This document shows, in pieces, positions 20,360 through 32,772 of a DNA stretch of 64,000 nucleotides. The first letter of the stretch is position 1. Each line of letters opens with the position of its first letter. The notes below the pieces were generated by a model that saw nothing but the letters and a program-made list of their open reading frames with translations, was not told the DNA's origin and did no database searches. The stretch covers positions 620,001 through 684,000 of the forward strand of contig NW_012236526.1 in assembly GCF_000787575.1 (NCBI RefSeq), written 5' to 3'. The position numbers and the translations under genes were made by a program. The stretch comes from Acytostelium subglobosum LB1. Lineage: Eukaryota; Evosea; Eumycetozoa; Acytosteliales; Acytosteliaceae.

Positions 20360-23300
20360 CTAGATTGATGGAATGTGGGCAGAGATCAACCGATCACACA
20401 TGTTGATGATGTTCAAACATCCATTGACAAAGGCATGATGGCGAACTGTGTTGAGCAGCTTGGTAATGTTCATCTGGTCCACTTTTGCTCGAACATAAGG
20501 TGATGATCCATCACTCACACCTTCAAACATATAAGTGATCAATCTGTGATGGTTGTTGATGACAGCCTCCTGGATGCTGGACATTGATGGCAGATGTCTC
20601 TGGAGTTGTGATGCTGTCACACATCGTTGATGTATCATGCGGAGTGTTTCCACGTTGCCATCAACACAGGCGTTGTTGACAATGATGGCCAATGCACTGG
20701 ACTTGACATTTTCGACACTCAAGTATCCTTTGTCCATGAGATATGACAACACTGATGCGTTGCTATCATTGAACACATTCAATGTGATCATGTCTTGAAT
20801 CCTTTGTTGATCCCAACCATATCCATGTTTTGAGGTGACTCGATGGCGCACTCTGATGGCCAGGTTGATCAGGTAGTCAATGGCTTGGACATCACATCTC
20901 TTGGCACAGTTATCAATCCATCGATTAAAATTACAAGAGGCCACCAAGTCAGCCGCACTGATCTCATAGATAAATGGCGTGATCACCAACTTGATCAGCG
21001 ACAATGACTTGGATGAAGCAGCCACTATCGCATCATTGGCACAGTCTGAGCGAGGCATCAATGCGACAAACTCGGCCACTTTGTCCTCGGTCACGTCGAT
21101 GCCTTTGCCAGGCAAACCAATGCAATCGATCAAAGAGGCGACGTCACTGGCAGAACATGTCAATCCTCGGTCCTTGTCCATCAATAACTTCTTGGCCATT
21201 TGGACATTGCCAACTTTCATCGATGCTCTGAAGAGGTCTGACGAGTGTTGCTTCAAAGGTGGATTCTTCATCTCGATGTATTCAATCAAAGCTTGGTCAC
21301 ACAGCTCAAACGCATCGATCAGACCATGATGGTAATCATAATGAGTGAGATCAAATATGTTTGGATGTGCCATCAATCGCTCAATCAACTCGATTGATAC
21401 GATGCTCTGATGAATCCTTCGAATGCCAACCATTTGGATGGTCTGATAAGAGGTCATCATCATCATCATCACACATTGATCAATGAGGTAGTTTACCAGG
21501 TCGACATGTCCATCTTCCAAAGCATATTGAATGGAGTTGATCACATGTTGCCTATGTCCACTGCCCTTGATCAGTTGGTGAATGCGCTTGACGACTGCCA
21601 AGCATCCACTCCTCGAACCTGTATCGAACAATTCAACCAATCTTGATTCACTAAGATCAATCCCAGGCATTGTCAACATGATGTCCAAATGCTCGGGGCG
21701 ACCATATTCGCAACAGCTTTCGATCAGCGACCACGTGTCGAGTTGAACAACATCCTCCTCACATTCTCTGACAATGTATCCAAACACTGATGATGGCAAA
21801 CCGTCAGACAATGCTATCTCCAGTATGTTTTGAAGACATTGGCGGTGAGGCATCAGTGATTGTTGGCGCAGGAACTGCACCATCTCGAGTGCCCATGGCT
21901 TGGTGAGCCATCCTTTTCTCAAAACAAAGTAGTAATCATTATCCTCATTGATCGATTCCAGTTTGACACCCATCTGAATGAGTTTGCGATGGAATGATGG
22001 ATGTCTAGCCAGCAGGAATAGGATCTCGTTGATGAAGACTGGGGTGGCGGATGTGAACATCTTGAAGTATTGATCAAGTATCCACTCCCAATGTGGATGT
22101 GAGCATGATGAGATGTTCCATAATGTGTCATCATCCAGATGTCCATAGTGATCGTATGTCATCATCATGTTGGGATTGGCCAGCAGCACTTCCAATGCAA
22201 GTGAGTCACACTTGGCAAATGCCTCTGACAACAATGTTGTGTTGTGAGGGTATTGGTATTGATTGTTGATGGTGGAGTATGATTTGATGAAGTATTCAGT
22301 GGCACCAAACTTGATGAATTGAAGAAGATTGTTGTCCAACAATGTTGATCCTTTGATCACTCTGTCCAAATCAATGCCCAATGATGAGTGGATCAGTCCA
22401 ATCTGTCGCATGATCATTGTGGCAAGCTTGCCATCACAAAAAACCAAGTGGAATGCTTGGTCCAATCCTGGACATGTGGACACATTCATTGATTGTTGTT
22501 GAGTGTGTGGAGCAAGATGACTGTGATCGATCATTCCAAATTTTAGTGATTAATTGAATGGATGATTGATTGATTGATACATACTCATTGTTCATCAGTT
22601 GATTGAGTGAGTCGATGTGATTGATGCACAGTTTGATCAATCGAGTTGCTCCAATCTGGTAGGCAGTGTTGAGGATGTTGTTGATTGTTCTCAGTCGGTG
22701 AGTCGTGGATTGTTTGTTGAATGATGTCGTGTTGAGATAGTATGACAATGAGTGATGGGCATTCTTGTTGGCCATATGCTCAACAGTACTCGATGTGATC
22801 TCATCGATGGCCACATCTCCAAAGTGACGTTGAAGTGAATGGATGTGTTGAGGATTGTCTTTGACGAGTGCATAATGTACAATTTCCGGCAATATGCCCA
22901 CCAATTGACCCAACCTGAACAGACTGATGATGTAATCAAACACCTCGGATGAGTGATTGCGTGCTGCCCATTCGCATATCTTTGGATCACTCTTGACTTT
23001 GACAGAGTGCTTGAACATCAATCTGATCTCATCAATCGATGCCTTTGAAATGAACTTGTGATGCACTTTAAATGGATCATGAACAATGTCATCAGCAGAC
23101 ACTCCCTCGATCTCCATGTCGAAGCAGTCCTGCATCAGCTCCAATGTCTCGCGACACCTGCTTGTGAGTGCTTTGGCCAAACATTCAGATGTCTCATATG
23201 GCTGATCGTATTTGGTATGTATCCTTGTCATCACTGCCGCTGAGCATCCTGCCGCCACCTCCATCACGAAGTTGATGTACCTGCCCACATCGATCTCACA

Positions 23301-24584
23301 GTTGTCAATGAACATGCACACAATGTCTGACGTGATGTTGCTGCCAGGTTGGCTCATGACCGTCACCATGTTCAAGAGTGTCCCGTCATGGAACTCCAGT
23401 GGGGGTGATCGTGGACTGCTGATGAGCCTCGCCATCGATTCAGACATGGTTCGCCAATACTTTTGATCAATTATTATGAACTGGGTGATCAAGTGCTCGG
23501 CATTGATAAGGTCGTCAGTGTATATTGCTGCCATTGGTGTGGGGGGTAGCTTGGGCATGTCCGAGGACATTGATACGTCATCGCAAGTTGGTTGTGATTG
23601 TGTATCCAAAAGTCGAAGGATCTCGAAACGCATCCATGTGTGATGTTTGTATAGATGTCTGATGAATGCCTCGCGACCATTCTCCACCGCCACATTGATC
23701 AGTCCATATAAAGAGCTCCGTTTGAGGAGCATGATACCAACTTCATACTCGCCGACGATACTAATGAGTTCGATGTTACCATCTCTGGCACAGGCACTCA
23801 GGAAGTGTGCCAATGAATAATGGCTGTTGTTTGCCATGTCCATTGTCAGGTTGTCAAGGATATATCGGGAACTGTCAATCATGTTGAATATGGCTGCGTT
23901 TTCCAGTGCACAGATCCACAGTCTTTTGAAAGTAAACAGCAGTCCATACTCTTCGTGAAGTACGCGGAGCACACCAACACTGATGCCTTGTCTTTGAAGT
24001 GTGTACTCGTCGAGTTGAGCAATCCCCTCAAGCAAACTCTCGTTGGCCCCATATTCCATATCAATAGCATGTCTCTTGATGTCATCCGAGGTTGGAATGA
24101 TGCCACGTGACTTGATGTGTTGGAGCAACAGACGGACAAAGTGTTCGTTGCCTCTGTCGATGAGCGGGAGACATTCAACAAAGTCCATGATCGATGTTGA
24201 GTGGCATTGTGTGGCATCGATGTATGATCGAAGAATGTCAATGTTGCCATGTTGACAGACATGTTCCAACTTGAACACGGTCTGATCGATGATGATGTTT
24301 GGATGTTTGATCAGATGATTGAATGCTCTGGTGTTGTTGTACTGCGCGGCACACTTCAACAATGATGTGTTGTAAGGGTAGTTGTCAACACTGTCGAATG
24401 ATTCAATGAACATCGATGTGGCATTGAACTTGAGCATCATCATCAGATCACCACTGGAGTGCAACACTCCTCCTTTGATCGTTGACTTGTTCAATCGATT
24501 GTGGACGTCACTGATATGTCCGAGTATGTTTCGGCACAACAACTGATTGTGGAACACTTGATTTATCATCTGTTTGTCACTCAT
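20360..24584 (-). CDS. Large degenerate-ankyrin protein, two duplicated halves (copy 1)
   Basis: Two exons, 24584-22585 and 22520-20360, joined in phase 2 give 1386 residues. Each exon could pass for its own gene of about 700 residues. However, the donor (TGA/GTATGT), the phase and the first codon after the junction (Asp-His) are the same as in the paralogue at 49258-53452, which supports one gene. The halves resemble each other: both begin with an F-box-like helical segment (VFHNQLLCRNILGHI; AFHLVFCDGKLATMI), then KGGVLHS/KGSTLLD, NYPYNTSLL/QYPHNTTLL and HPNI/NPNM. Degenerate ankyrin units follow throughout (GNIDILRSYI, GHVDLVNYLID, GNVETLRMIH). Dictyostelids carry large families of such proteins, probably protein-interaction scaffolds or ubiquitin-ligase adaptors; the function is unproven. 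Confidence 0.75.
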
Positions 24585-25269
24585 TGTTGTTCATTATTTG
24601 TTTAATTTAATAATAAGATTGATTATGTAACTTAAACAGTATTTTATTGAAAGTTCCAACTGATGACATTAATGTGTCGTTTCGAAGTTCCAAATTAAAG
24701 AACCCCAGTTTAACGGTTAAATTAATTTCAAAATTTGGAGGTATTTGAGAAGAGAGTTCACACCACAAGATGTTTGAATTGAGAGAGTGTAACAACCACA
24801 TGGACAAGGTGGTTTGGTGTGAGTGATACAATGTATAGTGAGATAGAGATAGAGAGATAGATAGAGATAGACATAGACATAGAGTGAGGGTGAGTGTATA
24901 TATCCCATTTATTATTATACATCAATCAATATATATATATTATTACTGTTGTTGTTGTTGTTGTAACTACATATTTCTAACCTTACTACTACTACTACGA
25001 CGACTCTAGAGTATAATAACAACCTCGTCGATCATTCATTCAATCAATCAACCATTATCCAGTACGACAACAAGTAACCAACAGACATATTGACGACTCA
25101 ACCTTACTTAACGACTACAAGATATTCGATACATATTTAATTAATAATATAATAATATTAAGAACACAGGATCGACCAAACGAAGCGACAATACCAACAT
25201 ACACGACATCGATCATATATATTAGATCATCCAACCAATCAATCAAGCAATCAAATCAATCAATCAAAA
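24585..25269. other. Divergent promoter region
   Basis: Between the ankyrin gene start and the RRP6 gene start. It contains TAGATAGAGA-type repeats at 24841-24885 and a TCAA run directly before the RRP6 ATG. No gene seen. Confidence 0.45.
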
Positions 25270-28200
25270 ATGAATCATGACTTTGGGAAGCGAATGAACG
25301 CACCAAACGGTGTCATTGGGGGCAATATCCCGATGCACTCACAACCACGTAACAACATGGTGGACTACGACCCTGACGATGTGATCGATGACCTCTCTGA
25401 TAGGTTCTCATCGACTATAATGGAGGTAAGCAATCATTCACTGGTTACTAGATCTACACGGAAACAGAAGCTAACAAACATCATGTGATCACACCATGGC
25501 CTCCAGGATCCTTACATGGATAGAGCACCAAATGAATACCAACTATATCAGATGATGATGCAACAACAACAACAACAACAGCAACAGCAACAGCAACAAC
25601 ACCGACAACTTCAACATCCATACTTAAACGTTGGTGGTCCACAGATGGTAAGTTGGCCCCGGTTGAGTCTACCGACCACGCCAACATCCCATACTAACAC
25701 CCGATCAATCACACAATAGATGGGAATGAATGTACCAAATGATTACATGTACTCAATGGCAGCACATGGTATTAATATGCAGAAGCCTCAGTTGATGTTT
25801 GAGGACCCGGTGGACAACACAAACTATCCATTCTTGCCAAAGATACGCGAGAAGCCCAACGCCATGGTACCACTCGACCCCATGTTTGACAAGGCCCGCC
25901 TCAACTTTGTCAATGGCACCTTCGTGCGCACCAAGGAGCAGGAGAAGCTGATCTTCCCGCATCCCTACGAGTACGAGCTCAACCATCTCACCTATCTGCC
26001 CAAGCAACAAGTGGCGTGCAAGGAGCAGGTGTCCAAAGGCCTGGACGAGACGGCCTACACATGGATCGACCGCGTTGACCAGTTGGCGGCACTCTGTGAC
26101 AAGCTGAACTCCGTCGAGGAGTTTGCCGTCGACCTCGAGGCGCACAACTTCCGCTCCTACCAAGGCTTTGTCTGTCTGATGCAGATATCGACGCGAACCG
26201 AGGACTTTATCATCGACACAATCATACTGCGATCGCACATGCATCGCCTCAATGTGCCCTTCACCAACCCACGCATCGTCAAGGTGCTGCACGGCAGTGA
26301 GAACGACATCAAGTGGCTGCAGCGCGACTTTGGCATCTACATTGTCAACATGTTTGATACGGGCCAGGCCTCCCGTCTGCTGGACTTCAACTCGTTCTCG
26401 CTGGCCTTCCTCCTGCGTCTGTACTGCAGCGTCGACGCCAACAAGCAGTTCCAGCTGGCGGACTGGCGCATCCGACCGCTGCCCGAGGAGCTGATCAAGT
26501 ACGCCCGCGAGGACACTCACTACCTGCTCTACATCTACGACCGTCTGAGGAACCAGCTGCTCACGTCCAAGGCGCCCGGCACCTCGTCCGCCGTCAACAA
26601 CCTGCTGGAGGTGCTCCGACGCAGCAAGGAGCTATGTCTGATGAAGTACGAGAAGGAGGTGTTTGACGAGAACACAACATACTTGGAGTATGCCAAGCGC
26701 GTTGGACTTAACTATGCCGCGCCACAGATGAGGATATTCAAGATACTGCACAATTGGCGCGAGAGGATTGCACGTGAAGAGGACGAGAGTCTGCGATACA
26801 TCCTGCCAAACACCATCCTGATGGAGATCGTCGATCAACAGCCCACCTCGGTTCAGGAGTTGCTGGCGTGCTGCTCCCCAGTGCCTCCCCAGCACATCAA
26901 GAGTCATTGCCATGAGCTGATACAAGAGATCCACAAGTCCAAGACAATGGGAGTGGATGGTGGCGCCTCTGGACCAGGCAGCAGCGCAAGTGATCCAGCC
27001 AACAAGCAGTACAACACGGGCTTGATGAATGGTATGGGCGCACGAGGCATTGCTGGCCAGCCCATTGGTCAGCCAATCCAGACCCAGCAGCAACAGCTAC
27101 AGCAACAACATCTGCTACAACAGCATCAATTACAGCAGCAACAGATTGTCTACCAACAACTCCAGCTCCAGCACCTTCAACAACAAATCCAGCTCCAACA
27201 ACTGCAACATCTTCAGCAGCTACAACATCACAACCAGCAGGCGCCTGGCTCCTCTGGTGTCCAGTCACAGTACCAGCAACAACAGCAACTTCAACAGCCA
27301 CAACTACCACAGCCACAACAACAAATCCATCAACAACAACAACTTCAACAGCCACAACTTCAACAACCACTCCAACAACAACAGCTACCACAGCTTCCAC
27401 AGCTGCCACAGAGCAAACCCTCTGTTGAGAATGGCCAGCAGCAGCAACAGGTCTTCACATCGATTACCTCGCCCAATGTAGTCTACCCACCATCCCATTC
27501 ACAGAGCCCAGTCCTATCGACGCATGAGCTGTACAAGACAGCAGGCTGGCTCGAGTCCAACCAGGAACCAATCCCCTTCCAGCCATTGATGAACCCTGCG
27601 CCAAGAAAGGGCTCCCTGGGCGCCAGTCAGCTACCTCAACCAACAGCCCCACACACAACAACAGAGCCCACCAAGCAAGAGTCAGTGGCTGCAGTGGACA
27701 ACAAGGCTGAACAACAACAAAAGCATAATAAGAAGCAGCAACAACAGCAGCAGCATCACCAACAGCCAATCACTCAAACGCAACAACCACAACAATCTGT
27801 GCAACCACTGCAACAGCAGCAGTCTGCTGTAGCCAAGACAACGACTGGCGAAACTGCGGCCATACCACCAAACTTGTACAAACCAATAATGGATAACCTC
27901 AAGAGCCAAGCGCCCAACCAACCGATACTGGATGTGGAATCTCTTGAGGATGACGATGATGACGACGACGACGTTGACAACAAGTCCACCAAGTCAAACG
28001 ACATGGATGAGAACGAACTAATTGAGTCATACCTGTCCGACTCTGGCGAGGAAGAGAGTAAGTATTCACCAGAGTCGCATCCACTCTCTCTCTCATGTAC
28101 TAACCAATGCCATCTCTCAGTTCCCAAGAGTATGGAGGAGATCTTCCAGCTGTCCAATCTCAACAGAAGGAGAAATAAGGAAAAGAAGAAGCTAAAGGAG

Positions 28201-28866
28201 ACGACAACGCATGTCCCACCCACAGCCAATCCGACCTCCTCCTCTTCGTCATCGATGGAGACACCATCCAAACAGAAGAAGGGCGAGCTGCTAGACGCCG
28301 ACCCCATTGTCTTTATGAAGGTGATTGGATGGATACCCGATGGAGGCACTGTCCGTGCCACCTCGCCCACAACCGTCTTCCCAGCGGGCGGCAGCCACGA
28401 GCAACACCAGCAACAACAGCAAATGACCCATCAGAGAAACTTGGCCTCGCACCCAATGTCGCAGTCCAAGCTGAGGGACCAGCCAAAGAAGACGAGCAAA
28501 CAGTCGCATCACCACCAGCACCATCATCACCAGCTGCATCCACACCAGCAGTTCACCGCGCCCTACGACTTCACACCGACGCCAATGCACATGCAAACGG
28601 CCCAGCAGCCTCCCCAACTCCCACAACACTATCCACCACAATCTTCCAACCAGCCAATGTTCTCCAACCTCAACGAGCAGCCATTGCAGAGTAATCCCAA
28701 GAAGAAGACCACGACCTCCATGCGATCGGGGGCAAAGTCCTCTTCCTCCTATGTTTCCAATCAAGTAAGTAGCATTAGTGTCCACTAGTGTTCACAGCAT
28801 CAGGTTCACTAACATGACATGTCCTTCTTCTCTCCTCTTGCCAACCCTTTGCAGACCAAGAAGTAA
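25270..28866 (+). CDS. exosc10: Nuclear exosome 3'-5' exonuclease RRP6/EXOSC10
   Basis: Five exons: 25270-25425, 25507-25647, 25720-28057, 28121-28764 and 28855-28866, giving 1096 residues. The DEDD-Y nuclease domain spans about residues 215-390. It has motif I FAVDLEAHNFRSY (Asp and Glu at about 237-239), motif II HGSENDIKWLQRDFGIYIVNMFDT and motif III YAREDTHYLLYIYD. An HRDC domain follows at about 440-525 (FKILHNWRERIAREED ... LPNTILMEI). The C-terminal half is an unusually long Gln/His/Pro-rich and charged region, with an Asp run near 27949-27971 and basic stretches. RRP6 trims and degrades nuclear RNAs with the core exosome; the basic tail is likely to contact RNA or the core. The 63-base intron at 28058-28120 has no stop and is a multiple of three, so its retention would insert 21 residues; it carries a perfect TACTAAC branch site. 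Confidence 0.93.
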
Positions 28867-29380
28867 GCAATAAAGCCTTCTATTATATATTATTACCCTT
28901 TATGTATTGCTATAGCCAGTCATGTTTATTGTACATACCGTTGTTGGTGGTGGATGGTGGATGGTTGATGGATAGAAGAGTGGTTTGTTGGATTGTTGGT
29001 GGATAGATGGATGGATTGTGCTGCTGGGTATGTCGCTCCATGCTCTGCTCTACTACCTTGCTCTCGCTTCCCTCGTCCGGTGGACAGGCGGTGGTTGGTG
29101 AATGGTTGAATGAATGAATGAATGAATGAATGAAAGGGTCGTTGATAACCTCTCAATCATTAATGGAACATCGGCTGGATGAATATATGTGAGGTGTGGA
29201 GTTGGCTGGCTGGATGGATGGCTGGCTGGGATTGATGGGATGGATGGATGGACAACAAAAGTAAACAAGCTAGTTTGTATTCATTATAGAAGCTGCGGCG
29301 TGCTGGCTGGCTGATTGGTTGATTGATGAATGGTATGTGAGAGAGAGATGAGAATATAACTATCTTTGTTCGGTGACTGA
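28867..29380. other. Convergent intergenic stretch
   Basis: Between the 3' ends of RRP6 and Rab5. AATAAA at 28869 follows the RRP6 stop. Simple GGAT/GGCT and AATG repeats (29108-29134, 29199-29250). No gene seen. Confidence 0.45.
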
Positions 29381-30293
29381 TCAGTTGCAGCATGGCTTCT
29401 TCTTTGGGTTGTTATTGTCGATTGGGGCTATTGGAAGTCTTCCCGAGCCAGGTCTTGGGTTTGGCGTTTTAGGGAGTTTCTTGGCTGTATAGATGTATAA
29501 AGAGAGAATGGTCAGTACTTACATCAAGTCTATCAATCAATCCGATCCTATTCGATCTGATCCGATCAATCACGTACCTATTTCTACAAAGAGTTCATTA
29601 ACGTTTTGAGCAGTCTTGGCTGATGTTTCCATAAACAAGAGTCCGTTCTCCTCTGCATATTGTTGTGCCTCCTACAATGATGGATGGATAATGTTAGTGT
29701 TATATGTTCCAAACTCATACGTTGATGAAGAAGGTGATTGAATGAATGAATGATTACATACGGCTGTTTCAACTTTACGCTTGGCTGCCAAGTCCAGCTT
29801 GTTACCACATAGAGCAATAACGATGTTTGGACTGCCCTGTCTCTGTAGCTCCTTCACCCACTTGATCGCCCTCTCGAATGAGTCCTGGCTTCTGATATCA
29901 TAAACAACAATGGCAGCCTGAGCACCACGATAGTACATAGGTGCAAGAGTGTGATATCTCTCCTGTCCGGCAGTATCCCAGATCTCAAACTTCACTGTAG
30001 TGTCATTTAAACATACTGTCTGTGCCAAGAATGCAGCTGTCGATTATTGTATAGTATTGTTATGTTAGTGAACTGTTTGTTGGTCATGCATCATCATCAT
30101 TATCATCAAGTGAGTGTAATGATTGTGATGAAAATCAAGCCTTAGCATCCTTCGTATGCATACCTCCTATAGTACTCTCTTGATATTCTAAAAAGTGTCC
30201 ACGTACGAATCGCAGCACAAGTGATGACTTGCCGACAGCAGCCTCTCCAAGCAATACAAGCTTGAACTGGAAGATCTTGTTGTTGTTATTCAT
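29381..30293 (-). CDS. rab5A: Rab5 small GTPase
   Basis: Four exons, 30293-30164, 30036-29762, 29671-29578 and 29484-29381, giving 200 residues, the normal Rab5 length. The P-loop GEAAVGKS is at residues 16-23, the Rab5-type effector region reads [15 protein letters not shown], switch II is [23 protein letters not shown], and NKLD and ETSAKT complete the guanine-binding motifs. The protein ends KKKPCCN, a di-cysteine prenylation signal. Gln68 in the switch II DTAGQ motif is intact, so GTP hydrolysis should be normal. Rab5 controls early-endosome fusion, phagosome maturation and macropinosome traffic. Introns carry the CAAT-type repeats in the sense direction. Confidence 0.95.
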
Positions 30294-31220
30294 CTGTCAG
30301 TTGTGTGTATGTATTTATATATGTATATATATATATATTGAATTGAATTGAATTGAATTGAATTGAATTGAATTGAGTTGAGTTCTTCGACGTAGCTATT
30401 GATCTTTTACAAAGATTGTAGATTAGATTAGATAGTTTGATTGAGAAAGCTACGTATGTGTTTGATTGGGATGGGATATATATATATAAATATTAATATG
30501 TGTGTGATTGAATGAATAAGAATGAATGAATGAGATGAGTGTTTGTGTATTTGAATGAATGAGTTATTTGTTGAACAAGGAGGAGCAAAGTTCGCTTTAC
30601 CTTGTCTCTTGCGTCTGAGTTAGTGAGTGAGGGAGAGTGGGTTGGTGAGTGAGTGAGAATGTGGTTGGGAGAGAGTGAGAGAGTAAGTTTGACAGATAAA
30701 TACAAAAAAAAACAATGTGTGTTCACCTCAACTCCACCCAATATTCAACGATTTAGTTTTTTTTTGTTGTTGTTGTTATCTCAACCAACAATGTGCGTTG
30801 CGCCATTGTTTGTTGTGTTGAGGTGGTGAGTGGGGACCATGAGGTCCAAGTGTGTGGACCTTTCTTTGACAACCAGGACAAGCGAAAAAAAACAAAAAGT
30901 CAAACCTTACATCTGCCATGTCGACACCATGAGTGGAAATGAGCAATGATTATTGCCGATCCAATTAATGATTGATTGATTGATTGATTGATGCATTGAG
31001 AACGAATGAATGAATGAATGAGTGACTGATTGATTGATTGAATGACAATGACTAACTACAACTATAAACCTGTTTATTGTTGTTGGACATATAAGAGATT
31101 TGGACGGATGCGTTGATTTGACCATACTATGAGGGAAGGGGGATAGGATGAACCTAGGATCATCCAAATATGACGGATGAAGAAGTAGAAGATGATGATG
31201 ATAACGATGATGATCTAAAT
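30294..31220. other. Upstream region of Rab5
   Basis: 0.9 kb holding the Rab5 promoter and the 3' flank of the four-TM gene. It has a pentanucleotide ATTGA array at about 30341-30376, TTGA runs at 30971-30993, and (AATG)n near 31006-31020. No gene recognised. Confidence 0.45.
30341..30376. repeat. Pentanucleotide array (ATTGA)n
   Basis: About seven perfect units of ATTGA, upstream of Rab5, possibly inside its 5' leader. Confidence 0.8.
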
Positions 31221-32011
31221 CTAGTGGATGACATGGTATCCATGTCGCTTGGCATGTACAATCTTGGAGGCGACGAGCAACAAGAAGAAACTGATGATGG
31301 TGGCAACCATCTGGCAGATCCATCCGTCAGATGGCTTCCAGTAGAGAGTGACGCCTGGGAAGTGGGCATGACCTCTAAAGTCATTGCACAGCTTGGTGTT
31401 CTTGAATGAGTCCCAGAAGATAAACATTCCATCCGAAAGGTCGTCACAGATAGAGTTGTTGATCCTATCATTGATTGATTGATTGATTGATTGCGTGAAT
31501 GAGTGAGTGAGTATGATTGAGTGAATGATGGTACCATTCACATGACTTGACATGACACCTACATCAAGAACAACAATGTCGAGAACATGTCAGCAATGAA
31601 CACGAGGACAGAGAAGGTCAGAATGAACTTTCTAGCATGCTTGCTTATGTGCTTGACCATGCCAAGGAGAGTGAGGATGAGAACAATGAAAGCCTAGTAA
31701 TGAGTGAGTGAGTGTGAGGTGAGTGAGTGAGCGAGGGGAAGTGTCAGAGGGAGAGCGGGAGGGATGATGGACTGACTAATACTTACAAAGAAACAAGAGA
31801 CAAGGGTGAAGCCAAAGGAGACGTACATTGTTTGACGTGTCTTTGAGCTGTACTCACCGTTGAATTGACCTCTGTTAAGAGACCAAGTTAAATGAGAGTT
31901 GCCCAACTCATACCATGAAGTACTTCCCAACATAGAGTAGATGTTTAGGCCAATGATGGCACCAGAGAACACTATGGCCAGAATGGCCGTCATTGTATGA
32001 ATGTGTTTCAT
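31221..32011 (-). CDS. Four-transmembrane protein, unknown family
   Basis: Three exons, 32011-31787, 31693-31563 and 31464-31221, give 199 residues. Four hydrophobic segments are visible: residues 7-27 (TAILAIVFSGAIIGLNIY), about 62-87 spanning the first splice site (VSFGFTLVSCFFAFIVLILTLL), 98-118 (FILTFSVLVFIADMFSTLLFL) and about 170-188 (MVATIISFFLLLVASKIV). The first loop has WYELGNSHLTWSLNRG. The third loop has Cys residues and WKPSDGWICQM. The topology resembles tetraspan/claudin-like proteins, but no family signature is certain. The second donor is GTAGGT in phase 2; using the next GT would create a stop, which fixes the model. Confidence 0.7.
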
Positions 32012-32772
32012 TTTGTATATCTGTGGCTATATACTAAATAGTGATGGAATGATTGATTGATTGATTGATTGATTGAGTGATTGAGTGAATATTTATCTTA
32101 TATTTCAGGTACAGATAATAACTTACTTGTCTATGTGTGTATGTATGATTGTTTAAATAATAATGTTTACAAGTCCTTGTTTAACTCAAAAGATATTATT
32201 TATTGTGTAAAGGGTGTGAGTGAGTGAAAGAATTGCTTGTGATTGAGCAACAGAGGCATGCCATGGTGCGTGACGACCCATTCTCAAACAAAACAACCTT
32301 GGGTAAAATATCACAAACATGCAAACCTCAGATAATTGCGAATAGGAAAGAGTATCACATGATAGATAGACAGGTTGAGATACAATCAATCTTAACGACC
32401 TATATCTTTAATTCCTTGATAGTTGACAACTTGTAGAGAGAGACAATAAATTCTAAGGAAAGAAGGAGGAAGTTCTTTGAAGGTTGGTTCATTGATGGAT
32501 GGATGGAGTATATATTTAATACATGTATTGCGCTTGTGTGTATCCACATCAGGTAGGTAGGTAGGTAGGTAGGTGCGCTATTGACTCTTGACTTGATGGA
32601 TGATGAAGTTGTTGTTGTTGTAAGGTTGTGATTGGTAGTGTGCCGCGGATGGTAGGTCTTCGGATGTCCTCCTTGAGGCCGAGGAAACGAATGGATTGAA
32701 TGAGAGATGGATTATTCGAGAGAGTTATCGTGCCAACTCAATGATGCATCAACATTATCATTGACCATCTAT
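32012..32772. other. Spacer between two minus-strand genes
   Basis: Promoter side of the four-TM gene and 3' flank of the first ALYREF-like gene. TTGA run at 32049-32073, (GGTA)n at 32553-32572. A plus-strand open frame at 32224-32436 has no good start and no known domain (see rejected items). Confidence 0.4.

Noticed and set aside
32224-32436. Plus-strand open frame of about 70 codons.
   Set aside because: No ATG at its start, no acceptor linking it to another exon, and no family match.
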